From: Selaginella moellendorffii
Lineage: Eukaryota; Streptophyta; Lycopodiopsida; Selaginellales; Selaginellaceae
Assembly: GCF_000143415.4 (NCBI RefSeq)
Contig: NW_003314261.1
Coordinates: 3,014,366-3,078,365 of the forward strand
Length of the DNA stretch: 64,000 nt
Direction of reading: 5' to 3'
Positions 53,937 to 64,000 of the stretch are shown one piece after another. Position 1 is the stretch's first letter. Each line of letters starts with the position of its first letter. The notes beneath the pieces were generated by a model. That model worked only from the letters and a program-made list of their open reading frames with translations, did not search any database and had not been told where the DNA came from. The position numbers and the translations under genes are program-made.

Positions 53937-55684
53937 AAGCTCACATAAGCATACCAGCAAAGACTATCTTGATAGTGGAGAACAGGACCGCCAAGCAAGC
54001 AAACGTGTAAACTACAAAGGTCATGTTTCTGTGACGCTCTATCTGCAATGCATGACCGCTGCACATTTTCCACAAAAACAACACACACAGCAGTAAAGGA
54101 ACTGAAAGAGACAACGTGTGTGAGTGATCCATACACATATGCGTGTGTTTAAAGGAGCCGAGTGAGGTGAGGCGGACAAAATGTCGTGTGATGTTGGGTT
54201 CTACTAGACTGTGATAAACCACGGGGCACATACATCCCCATCAGCCAGCCAGCCAAAGAGCTTCAGCGAACACCTTACGTATATTTATACTTACATAAGA
54301 CACAGTCGTCATTTGAATTAGGGCAAATCCAATTCCGCGAGTCGGTGGAAGAACCCTGAGAAAAGAAAAGACCAACGATGTGGCAATCGCACGACGCCGA
54401 CGTGCGTGCAATATTATAACAAAGTTGGCGGTATGTTCAGTACCTAACAAATGGGGACGGAAGGGCAAGATGAAGAAAAGACACGGAGCAATGAAATCCA
54501 CATCTGCCTCTGTACGGTAAAGTGACTTCGCGAAAACAGGCATCGTTCAGATTCTTCATACCAAACTCTTTGATCCAATCCAATGTTTTACGACCGTTCT
54601 ACTGCCGCTATTTTACTGCCGGTGTTGTTGTTGTTGTTGCAGCTGCTGTTTGTTGAACACAAGCAAGTCAGGTCAGGTCACAGAGCTGAGGATCAGACAC
54701 TGGAGCAGTGAGAAAACGAGCCACCCAAGTTACACAACGTTCAATGAAAGAAAAGGGCCTGAAAGAGATATAAAGTAATCGTCGTTGTCACCGTCTTGAA
54801 AGCGTCAGCAGCACGTCCCGCGAGTGTGGGTCGCCATCACACTTGAATTGGGCTCCTCCCCGCTTTGGTGCTGCTGTGACAAATTCTTCGTAAATGTGCT
54901 GTGCTGCCAGCGACGGGAAAAGGCCGCAATTGCAGGTACTTAAACCTGTAAGAAGGGCGAGAAAAGGAACCCCTGTGCCAAGCACTTCTAGGTATGGATG
55001 TAACTTCATTGTTTGCGCTATACAATCAAAGCCACTTTCGCCATCAATCTACACACACAAAGCGATAGTTGTAGCAGCTTTCGCAGAGGATTCTTTATGT
55101 TTAACATTGTTGCTATAGTAACAGTGCGGGGCTTCCAGCTCGCCCAAGTCCAAGTCTTTGGCTAGATAAGGGCACCTGATAAGTGGTGCTGCGTATGACA
55201 CTGTACAATAATAATAAGGTGGTGGAACCTTGGTTCTTATCTCAAAGTCGTTTAGTGGAAATCCTGTGGTATGAGCGAAGGTGGCGAGGAAAAGAGAAAG
55301 GAATCCCTTGCTTGACAATGCAGCTCCACCAAACAAATATTCCCGCGGTGGATTGAATCCAGAGAGCTCACGTACGCCAAGTACGTAAACATTACCTGAC
55401 GATGAACATTGTCTCTCGATCGAGGAACCTTTCGCTCCTTTGTTTATACGTGACAAAAGGCAGGAGGCCGGCTAAAGTACGGCATTAGATCCACTGTCGT
55501 ACGCATTATTTTTCTTTGTTTTGCTGCTAAAGCAGCAGGGAAAGCGAATCTCTGGAATGAATGCGAGCAAGGACGGCAAACAGGTGTGCCACCAAATTGC
55601 ATGATCTCCAATTGATTGATGGCGAGTCACATCGCAATCGGAGGCAGCAGTACGAAGGAAAGCTCGATGGAGTTCGAGAGTGTT

Positions 55685-55715
<31 letters not shown>

Positions 55716-57631
55716 TTGAAGATGAACTTTCTGTTTGGAACTGGATGGATGATTTTTGGTGTTTGATCAATCTATGCACACCACCACCACCAACACAACG
55801 CCATCAGTCTTGGATGTGATGCTCAAAGATCACAATTATATCTCGCAATCATTTGGTTGGATGGCTTGATCCAATCCAACACCATCGACCCATGCGCTGT
55901 AATCCACTCCAAGAACCCGACCAACGAAAATGCCCCGCCTGAACGACCAGTCTGGATTGGGGTGGCTAGTTCTCCAACTTGGCAGAAAAAAGCTCGGAAT
56001 TTTTGCACGGCGCAAAATGCCGCACAGCAGTTGCAGCAGAAGAACAGAGGACAGCGCAGACAGGCAAAGCAAATTTACTCTCGCATCGAAAAAAAAGAAC
56101 TTGTCCCGGACTGATACACCACTCGCGATCACGATCAGGAGTGATGTGAACTTCCCAATTTTACTCTGTCAAAGAAAAAGAAAGAAAGAAGAAGAACCAG
56201 TGTACTCCCGAGGTGTTCTCCCTTTAGCTCTTGTCGTTCGTTGCTTGCTGCTAAAGTGCTGCCATCGCCATAGCCATGAGACTCTCTCTCTCTCTCTCTC
56301 TCTCTCCAAACGAACAACCAGCCCAGTCTTACACTGCGCGTGCTTCGCTTGCGCGTCCCGATCTCATTCATCCCACAAAAAGGAACAAAAAGATTTTAAT
56401 TTCAGTCCTTAACATGCGTAGTGTCAATCTGCACAGCGCGGTACGCCAGTCAGGCCGGGCGGTACACAGTGCGGTGCCAAGAAAAGCAAAGATTGAGACT
56501 TATACCTTAGTTTTTCTGATGGAAGTTTTATTTTTTTCTTGATTGGCGAGATATCACATCAATCAATCGCAGTCCGATCATGTGGCGTAATCCCTCCATC
56601 TTCGTTCCACTGTCATCCACGGGACACAGAGACTTAGGCCACAGTACAGAGACTTTATAAGGCGTTGCTTTCAACAGCGAGCGAGCAAACGACGACGCTT
56701 TTGTTTTGGGCTCACGAGAAGGATTGGAGATCGTGTGGAGTGGAGAAAAAAGGAGAGACCCAAAAAAAACGAAGAGAGATAAAAGATGGTAGCTCCATAG
56801 TGGCTACTCCAATAGTAGCGCGTTCTTGCTTCCAATGTTCAAGTCAACGATTGAGCGAGAAAAAAGATTCCATTCTCTCACCTCATGCCCCGCCGGGAAT
56901 CCTGGTCGCGAATATGCTCCGGATTTAAACACGTCGAATTCAAGTGTCATGCCAAGCCTGTGACTTTCGCAAAAGGGATTTAAACTCGTCTCAGCGTTGT
57001 GGGCATTTTGTCCTATGGCCCGTAGCAGGGCGGTCACATCGAGGGAACGGACTCCTATTTTTTATCAATCACATTTTCTTGCCACCTTTTGCTCGACTCA
57101 CACAGGCAGACACACAAAAAGAGAAATTACTATGCGATGATAAGTTAAAATCGACTGATATACTTTTCTTCTGGAAGCTCCGTCTGCCTCCGTTCACTGG
57201 ACGGACGAGAAAAAAAACACGAGCTGCAAAATCCCTCGCACACTTTCGAACGGTCGAGATGTCCAAAATGTCGGGGGCAATCCCCGCTTCCCTGCCGTTG
57301 GATCTGCGCCCCGACAGGGCATTTGGATAGCGTATCGCGCCCAAAGGACGACAGATGATAAAGAAACCAAAGGGGCGGAGTGATACGCTATCGGCTACCT
57401 CCGACACTTTACCAGCCCGATAAGCGATAAGCGCGCGGCGTGATAGGGCGATACGCGGAGCGCGGGCGAGATGATAAGCGGCCAGAGAGCACTGTTTTTT
57501 CCTCCTCTTTTATTAGCAAATGTCGGCCATTCGATCGAAGGCGAGTGGTGGTGTGGTGTGGCTGTGGCGCTTGTGTGACAGTGTGTGGGGGAATTTTTAT
57601 TTGGTTTTCCTGGCAAAGGAGAGAGAGAGAT

Positions 57632-57679
<48 letters not shown>

Positions 57680-58044
57680 GTGTGTGAGCGTGAGAGTGTG
57701 AGAGGGCCTAGAATGCGGCATCGGCTTTGGCGAGGGCTTTGATTCCCAAGAAAGGATGCTGCTGCGCAACTCAATGTCCTTTCCTTGGAGTTCTTCCTCT
57801 TCTCTCTTTCTCTGTGTCAATCAAACCCTAGTCGCGGCGGAGGAGGATTCGCGAGCGCCGCCGCCAATAATCTAGGTCCGGCGTCCTGTTAAGGCGCGGG
57901 GTGCGGGATTGGACAGGTCGGGTGTGGATTCCCATGGATTGGTAGCTCAGGGTAGGACGCGCTGGTGGCAGCGGCCAAGGACAGGGCGGCGCGGCGGCGG
58001 CGGGGGCAGGGGAAGCGGTCCAAGAAGATCGGGGCGGTGGAGAT
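53937..58044. other. Intergenic: tRNA to TOPLESS, microsatellites
   Basis: Four kilobases without a supported gene; frames up to 170 codons lack family features. Microsatellites: GTT run near 54626-54640, GA run 55684-55713, CT run about 56280-56307, and GA run about 57617-57674 in the TOPLESS promoter. An 11-bp inverted repeat (GATAGCGTATC at 57326-57336, complement at 57382-57392) and AAACCCTA at 57823-57830 lie upstream of TOPLESS. Confidence 0.5.
57617..57674. repeat. GA repeat in TOPLESS promoter
   Basis: Nearly uninterrupted GA dinucleotide tract about 370-430 bp upstream of the TOPLESS ATG. GA repeats are bound by plant BPC/GAGA factors. Confidence 0.8.
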
Positions 58045-61000
58045 ATGTCGTCACTCAGCCGGGAGCTCGTGTTCCTCATCTTGCAGTTCCTGGATGAGGA
58101 GAAATTCAAGGAGACGGTGCACAAGTGAGAAGATTTGTGGTTTGTTCTTGTTGGTGGATGTAAGTGTTGTGTGATTTTGGCAGGCTGGAGCAAGAATCTG
58201 GCTTCTACTTCAACATGAAGTACTTTGAAGATCAGGTCCAGAATGGGGAGTGGGACGAGGTGGAGAGGTACTTGTCTGGCTTCACCAAGGTGGATGACAA
58301 TCGCTACTCCATGAAGATTTTCTTCGAGATAAGAAAGCAAAAGTACCTCGAGGCCTTGGACAAGTGAGTGACAAGTTTTCTCTCTCTTTCTCTCTTTTTA
58401 TGTTTTTTTGCTTCTCTCTTTATCTCGTGTGGTGAGCCAGTTCTGATAAGGGGGGCTCTGTGTTGTTTGCAGGCAAGATAGAGCGAGGGCAGTGGAGATA
58501 CTAGTCAAGGACCTCAAAGTGTTTGCGTCCTTCAACGAAGATCTGTACAAGGAGATTACGCAGCTTCTTACGCTGGAAAACTTCAGGTTTGAAGTGTAAC
58601 ACGGCCCTTTTGTAGGCTGTCCTGACACGCTATGGACTTGGTTGCAGAGAAAACGAACAGCTGTCCAAGTATGGGGACACGAAATCTGCCCGGAACATAA
58701 TGCTATTGGAGCTTAAGAAACTGATTGAGGCCAATCCTTTGTTCCGGGAGAAGCTTCAATTTCCGGGGCTCAAAGCGTCACGGCTCCGAACGCTGATTAA
58801 TCAAAGGTGCGTACCTGCTTTTCCAGCTACTTCTGTGCTGATAGAAGAAATGCATTTCTTTGTTTATTTTTTTCCAGCCTCAATTGGCAACATCAGCTTT
58901 GCAAGAATCCTAGGCCCAACCCAGATATCAAAACTCTGTTTGTAGATCATACCTGTGGCGCGCCGAATGGAGCCCGCGCGCCACCACCAGCAAACAGTCC
59001 CTTGGTCGGGAGTCTTCCGAAAGGTGCCGGGTTCCCCCCCTTGGGTGCGCACAGCGTACGTGCAACTTGCAGGCTTTAGTTTTACTGTCTAACAACTTTG
59101 GTTTTGAAACGTGTACAGCCTTTCCAACCAGCGGCCCCTACAGCTAGTGCACTTGCAGGCTGGATGGCCAATCCAAATCCTCCGTCACATCCAGGTGTTG
59201 TCGGAGGGCCTGCCGCTCTCGCCGGAGCTCCGAACCCAGGTTTGGTTTTCGTTCTATTGCCGCTTTCAAGTTTTGAGCTGAGTTTCTTTCAGCTGCAATG
59301 CTAAAGCGACCCAGGACGCCTCCGCCAGCCCCTACGGTTGATTTCCAGACGGCTGATTCCGAGCACTTAATGAAGCGAAACCGACCTGTTGGTCAGCATG
59401 TGGAAGAGGTCGGGATGAAAGCGATAGTTTGAATTTTGTAAGTGACTTGCAATTGCAGGTGAACTTTCCGGGACCAAACATTCAGCAAGCGTCATACACG
59501 ATAGATGATATTCCAAAGACTGTTGCGAGGACCATCAACCAAGGTTCCTGTGTTGCGACAATGGACTTCCACCCTCTGCAGCAAGTCATTCTTTTAGGTA
59601 CAGTGCCCGCCGTGGTAGAAACGCGCTGATCTTCCTTTTTTCTGGCAGTTGGTACAAATGTTGGTGAAATTGCTATTTGGGATGTGGCCACGCGGGAACG
59701 CCTCGCGCTGAAAACGTTCAAAGTCTGGGAGGTTTCAGTGTGTTCTATGCCTCTCCAGGTCTGCTCATGTCCTTTTTATATCTATTTCTAGCGTTCTAAC
59801 GTGCTTTACAGACTGCTCTCGTTAAAGACCCAGCAGTTGCTGTTACGAGGGTTGTTTGGAGTCCAGATGGAAATTTTATAGGTGCGCGCGATTGTCATAT
59901 GCTGTTGAGCTAACTCGTTTTGCATGCGTGCAGGGGTGGCTTTCAATAAGCACATTGTTCAGGTTTATCAGTATTTTGGAGGCGTCGAGCTACGGCAGCA
60001 AGTGGAGGTATGTACGCATTGTTTATACCTTGTGACGACGAAAACACTTGAATGTTTCTCTTCCAACAGATTGATGCGCATGTGGGGAGTGTGAACGATC
60101 TTGCATTTGCCCATCCAAACAAGCAACTGTGCATAATTTCTTGTGGCGATGACAAAACGATCAAGGTCTGCATAATCTTTGAGATGGACTGAAAGAGCAA
60201 TGAAAAAATCAGGTGTGGGATGCGGTGAGTGGTCGCAACAAATACACTTTTGAGGGTCACGAAGCGCCAGTGTACTCTGTTTGTCCGCATCACAAGGAAA
60301 ATATACAGGTAAGATTGTGAGTTCCGCGTGTACTCTGATTTCAACACTTCTGTTCTTGGCAGTTCATATTTTCTACAGCAATGGACGGCAAAATCAAGGC
60401 GTGGCTGTACGATTGCCTTGGTTCACGGGTTGACTATGATGCGCCTGGAAGTTGGTGCACAACAATGGCCTACAGTGCTGATGGCACAAGGTTTGTCTCG
60501 TTCGTCTCGTTTCTATCGTAAGACACGCGCTAAACGAGGCTATGTGTTTTGTAGGCTCTTTTCGTGCGGAACTAGCAAGGAGGGTGACTCATTCCTTGTC
60601 GAGTGGAATGAAAGTGAAGGGGTTATCAAACGCACGTACATTGGATTCCGTAAGAGAATGCCAAACGTTGTCCAGTTCGACACCACTAGGAACTGCTTTC
60701 TAGCGGTTGGGGACGAGTTCTCGGTCAAGTTCTGGGACATGGACAACATAAACTTATTGACCTCCATCGATGCCGACGGCGGATTGCCTGTAAGCACTTG
60801 TTCGTTTCGAGGAAGATTCGTTGCTATAACGTTTTCTGTAGGCGAGCCCGCGAATTCGTTTCAACAAAGAAGGCTCTTTACTCGCAGTAACAACAATCGA
60901 CAATGGTTTCAAGATTTTGGCTAATGCAGATGGCTTGCGGCTTCTACGGTCTTTTGAGGGTAACAAAGTACCTCCGGAAACAAAGGTATGACGGTCTATC

Positions 61001-62692
61001 CATAAAGGAATTTGTAAATTTGCATGTTTCTTCAGGGGAACGTTGCAAGTGCATCAGGCAGCGGGGTTGACAGACCAGTTTCGCAACCGGTACCTTTTAC
61101 TGGAGGGGTATGGATGGAAATCTCTTTTGAAATGCCTTCTGACAAATATAACTGCAGAACGGCATTGAAAATGGACGCCCGGAGACAAAACCCCGAACTA
61201 CAGACGACTCAAACAAACTGTGGAAGCTAACTGAAATTGTGGAACCCTCTCATTGTCGTGCATTAAAGCTACCAGATACTCTACCAGCAAGCAAGGTACT
61301 TGACTATTCGTAAGCTTGAGTGTTTACACTTTTTGCAACAGATATCAAGACTTATCTTCACAAACAATGGTCTGGGCTTATTAGCGCTCGCTTCTAGTGC
61401 AGTTCACAAGGTTTGGAAATGGTCTCGCAATCCACTTGGAAAAGTATGTGTGATGATTTGAATCTAGACCTTACCGATACTGACACTCATATTGTTCTTA
61501 CAGGCAACTGCTAGTTTTCCACCACAACTATTCCAGCCATCAAGTGGGATTCTCATGACCAATGATACGACCGAGAACAATCCGGAAGAAGCTGTGCCTT
61601 GCATTGCCTTGTCAAAGAATGACTCTTACGTGATGTCCGCTTCGGGAGGCAAAGTTTCTCTATTTAATATGATGACTTTCAAGGTATGCACATTTTTCCT
61701 TCTTGACCGGTGTAAGAACTTGCCATGTCCAGGTGATGACAGCATTCATGCCACCGCCACCAGCAGCAACGTTCCTGGCTTTTCACCCTCAAGACAACAA
61801 TATCATAGCGATTGGAATGGAAGATTCTACAATACAAATATACAATGTTCGAGTTGACGAGGTTAAAAGTAAGCTCAAAGGTCACCAAAAGAGGATTACT
61901 GGACTGGCATTCTCCAATGTCCTACACGTACTTGTGTCGTCTGGAGCCGATGATCAGGTAATGACGCTGCACAAGCGATGTTACTTGTCTAAACATCTTC
62001 TCTCTGCAGCTTTGTGTATGGGGCACCGATGGATGGGAGAAGCGCAAGTCAAAATTCCTTCAAACACCGCCAGTGAAGGGAACTCCGGCCACCGGAGACA
62101 CGAAAGTACAGTTTCACAACGACCATACTCGTCTTCTGGTCGTGCACGAGACGCAGCTAGCTATTTATGATGCCGCCAAACTAGAGCGCTTGAGTCAAGT
62201 AAGCCGCATCTCCTTCTAAAAGACTCTCTCAAAATACTTGTTACTGTTCTTCCAGTGGGTTCCGAAAGACAACTTCCCGGCCGGAATCTCTAGCGGAACG
62301 TATTCCTGCGACAGTCGGCTGGTCTACGCCGCGTTTCTCGACGGCGCCATCGGCGTGTTTGAAGCCGAGACGTTGCGACCATACTGTCGCATTGCTCCGA
62401 CCGTGTATCTACCTCAGGGAGTCACAGGGTACGTACACACGCTAGCTTTCCATGGAAATAAGTTTTCTCTCTTTTTTTTCGCAGCGCTCATCCGCTTGTA
62501 GTCGCTGCGCACCCCTCCGAGCCCAATCTCTTCGCACTGGGACTAACCGACGGAAGCGTCCAAGTGCTAGAGCCTCTAGAGTCGGAGGCCAAGTGGGGGG
62601 TGGCGCCGCCGGCGGAGAACGGCTCCGCCATGGTCACCACCTCGGGTCCGCCAACAGGCTCGGTCCAGGTATCGGATCAAGCATCGAGATGA
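58045..62692 (+). CDS. TPL: TOPLESS-family transcriptional corepressor
   Basis: Twenty-four coding exons: 58045-58124, 58184-58363, 58473-58586, 58648-58806, 58878-59055, 59119-59239, 59293-59408, 59459-59597, 59649-59758, 59812-59881, 59934-60007, 60070-60165, 60213-60308, 60363-60490, 60555-60789, 60842-60985, 61036-61107, 61158-61295, 61342-61443, 61504-61683, 61733-61957, 62010-62198, 62256-62428, 62485-62692 (3327 nt, 1108 aa; Arabidopsis TPL is about 1131). N-terminal LisH (MSSLSRELVFLILQFLDEEK) and CTLH/CRA region with the EAR-binding groove (YFNMKYFEDQV, RYSMKIFFEIRKQKYLEALD), a Pro-rich linker, then two WD40 propellers (e.g. CGDDKTIKVWDA, NNIIAIGMEDSTIQIYNVRVDEVKSKLKGH). It ends KWGVAPPAENGSA..SDQASR. 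It binds EAR-motif repressors (Aux/IAA, NINJA and others) in the nucleus and recruits histone deacetylases. Confidence 0.97.
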
Positions 62693-63146
62693 TGAGATTT
62701 TGCGGAGGGATCGTAGCTTCAAGCTTTTGTATGGTGAAGGGCGGAGCAGAGCTTGGAGGGGCTCTTTCGTACTTAGGAGGCGGATGGACGTCGAGGAAAA
62801 GCATGCTGCAGACATCAATTTTGTGCCCGGGCTGGAAGTCTTTTGGTAGAGAAAGGTGTACAGAGAAAAAAGCTAAGTTTCTTCGTTTGTGCCGCGAAGA
62901 ACTGACCGTGGTTTCGTCGTCAGAAGGGAAGGGTTTCGAGGTGTATACTATAATCAACTCATTCTTAAGTTTCATATCCATATTGTTTTCATCTTCATCA
63001 ACGCAGAAAAATCTTTGCTTGCCTTGAATGATTTGCAACGTTGAAAGGATAGATTTTCAGCTTCGCATTCTTTCGCGAGAGCTCAACCACTCGTGTATTC
63101 TTTCCATCCTCGCCGAAAAAGAAGACGAGCCCAAGAACGACCCCCT
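62693..63146. other. Convergent 3' ends of TOPLESS and partial gene
   Basis: 3' untranslated sequence between the TOPLESS stop and the stop of the minus-strand gene. No further gene. Confidence 0.5.
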
Positions 63147-64000
63147 TTACATTTCTGCAAAAGGTGAACGTTTGAGAAGCGATACAAACTTTCAAGCAAC
63201 CTACGAACATACCACTTTGTAGCGCGACGAATTTGGCGATGGTGTCCAGGCCAGCCTCCGTATAAAACGATGCAAGTTTCTCGCTAATCTCATCCCAGTT
63301 CCCATCCACGGTTCCCAGGTCCAAAAGGAACGCTGCTTGATCCAATGCCACCTGCAAAACAAAGGTTGGAAAACATCTTGTAGATGAGATCACCACGACC
63401 GTGTCACCTGTTCGGGGGCTTTGCCTTTGTTAAGCTCCTCCTTTCTTCCTTCCTCCGTCATCTTCTCTCTCATGTACTCCACTTTCTCGTCTCCCCACCC
63501 GGCAATCTCGGCCACAGTCTCGTACTCGCAGCCCAGCGTCCACCACGGCGACTTGAGAGCAATCCTGGCCGCGTCTTTGGCCTCGCTCTTTCGTCCAATT
63601 CTGGAAAACAAGGTGAGTTTTTACAGCAAATCTTTCACGGAGATCGCAAACTTTAGCATGAGCTCCGCGTTGAAAACAAGAGGTCTTCCAAATCCAGGAA
63701 AGTGCTTCTTCGTAACATAAAACTCTCCGGTTACTAGAGCAGATACCTGGCTCAATACAGCTAAGAGAGTTAGTGTGAAGTTATAATGCGCGTTTACCTC
63801 GTCGCCCTTCTCGAGGTGCTTGAGAGCTAAGCGCTCAAACACATCCGGAAACAGTCCTACCTGCAGTTTCAAAAATCACAAAGAAAAACTCGGCAAGAAC
63901 AAGGCGAGCATCACCTTCTTCATGAGATAGACATCCAAACCAGCTAGTTTGGAGTTTTCGAAGTCACCTCTTTTATAAGGAACTCTGTCCGGATCACCGC
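63147..64000 (-). CDS. Conserved-looking gene of unknown function, 3' part
   Basis: Partial; the 5' end is beyond the window. Minus-strand exons in coding order: 63915-64000 (incomplete), 63798-63860, 63652-63746, 63408-63600, 63213-63351, 63147-63154. All junctions are GT/AG and in phase; the last coding exon has only 8 nt. The product reads DPDRVPYKRGDFENSKL, LDVYLMKKVGLFPDVFERL, VSALVTGEFYVTKKHFPGFG, ALKSPWWTLGCEYETVAEIAGW, QVALDQAAFLLDLGTVDGNWDE and ends FVALQSEM. It is a soluble helical protein with a Lys/Glu-rich coiled segment (EKVEYMREKMTEEGRKEEL). I do not recognise the family with certainty and give no function. Confidence 0.75.

Noticed and set aside
55049-55456. 135-codon minus-strand ORF in the region before TOPLESS
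   Set aside because: Composition and sequence show no family features and no splice-linked exons.
1-64000. CRISPR arrays, bacterial operons, phage or defence systems
   Set aside because: None seen. Intron-containing plant genes, the nuclear-type tRNA and the plant retroelements show this is eukaryotic DNA.

Overview
The window looks like nuclear DNA of a land plant, most likely a lycophyte of the Selaginella type. It carries a cellulose synthase, a TOPLESS corepressor, a plastid-type PPR protein, EXORDIUM-like wall proteins, plant MAP3Ks and a plant lipid A pathway kinase. Most introns are only about 45-90 nt, as is typical of Selaginella moellendorffii; the species is an inference. Exon borders were set by hand from GT/AG sites, reading phase and family conservation.

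Left third (1-36.9 kb) is gene-rich. In order: a four-exon GT47 exostosin-type glycosyltransferase (+); an intronless gene of unknown function (+); a zone of broken copies of neighbouring genes and retroelement debris (5.3-8.5 kb); an At5g39980-like P-class PPR gene (+); a 14-exon CESA (+); two EXORDIUM-like genes (+) separated by a region with diverged direct repeats; an ERI-type DEDDh exonuclease with a GRF zinc finger (-); LpxK (-), head-to-head with RNA polymerase III subunit RPC9 (+) with only 51 bp between start codons; and two tandem MAPKKK15-21-type kinases (-). The debris zone is best read as the remains of one tandem duplication running from GT47 exon 2 to the 5' end of the PPR gene.

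Middle (about 36.9-53.2 kb) is repetitive. A strongly AT-rich, almost ORF-free block surrounds a complete LTR retrotransposon (44281-52221, minus orientation) with 1.7 and 1.56 kb LTRs, a CTTAC target-site duplication, a tRNA-iMet-like primer site and no recognisable gag-pol. A 593-bp TRIM-like element (48320-48912, plus orientation) with 194-bp LTRs differing at one position is nested inside it. The large LTRs hold expanded GGACTC-type repeats, which create several long spurious ORFs.

Right end (53.2-64 kb): a tRNA-Pro(UGG) gene (-), an intergenic stretch with GA/CT microsatellites, a complete 24-exon TOPLESS-family gene (+), and the 3' part of a conserved-looking but unrecognised gene (-) that runs off the window.

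Functional themes are cell wall (GT47, CESA, two EXL), signalling and transcription (two MAP3Ks, TPL, RPC9) and organelle functions (PPR, LpxK, possibly the exonuclease). These are independent housekeeping or regulatory genes, not a cluster acting together. The main unusual features are the tandem-duplication scar, the nested non-autonomous retroelements, and the compact LpxK/RPC9 promoter with a mirrored telobox pair.
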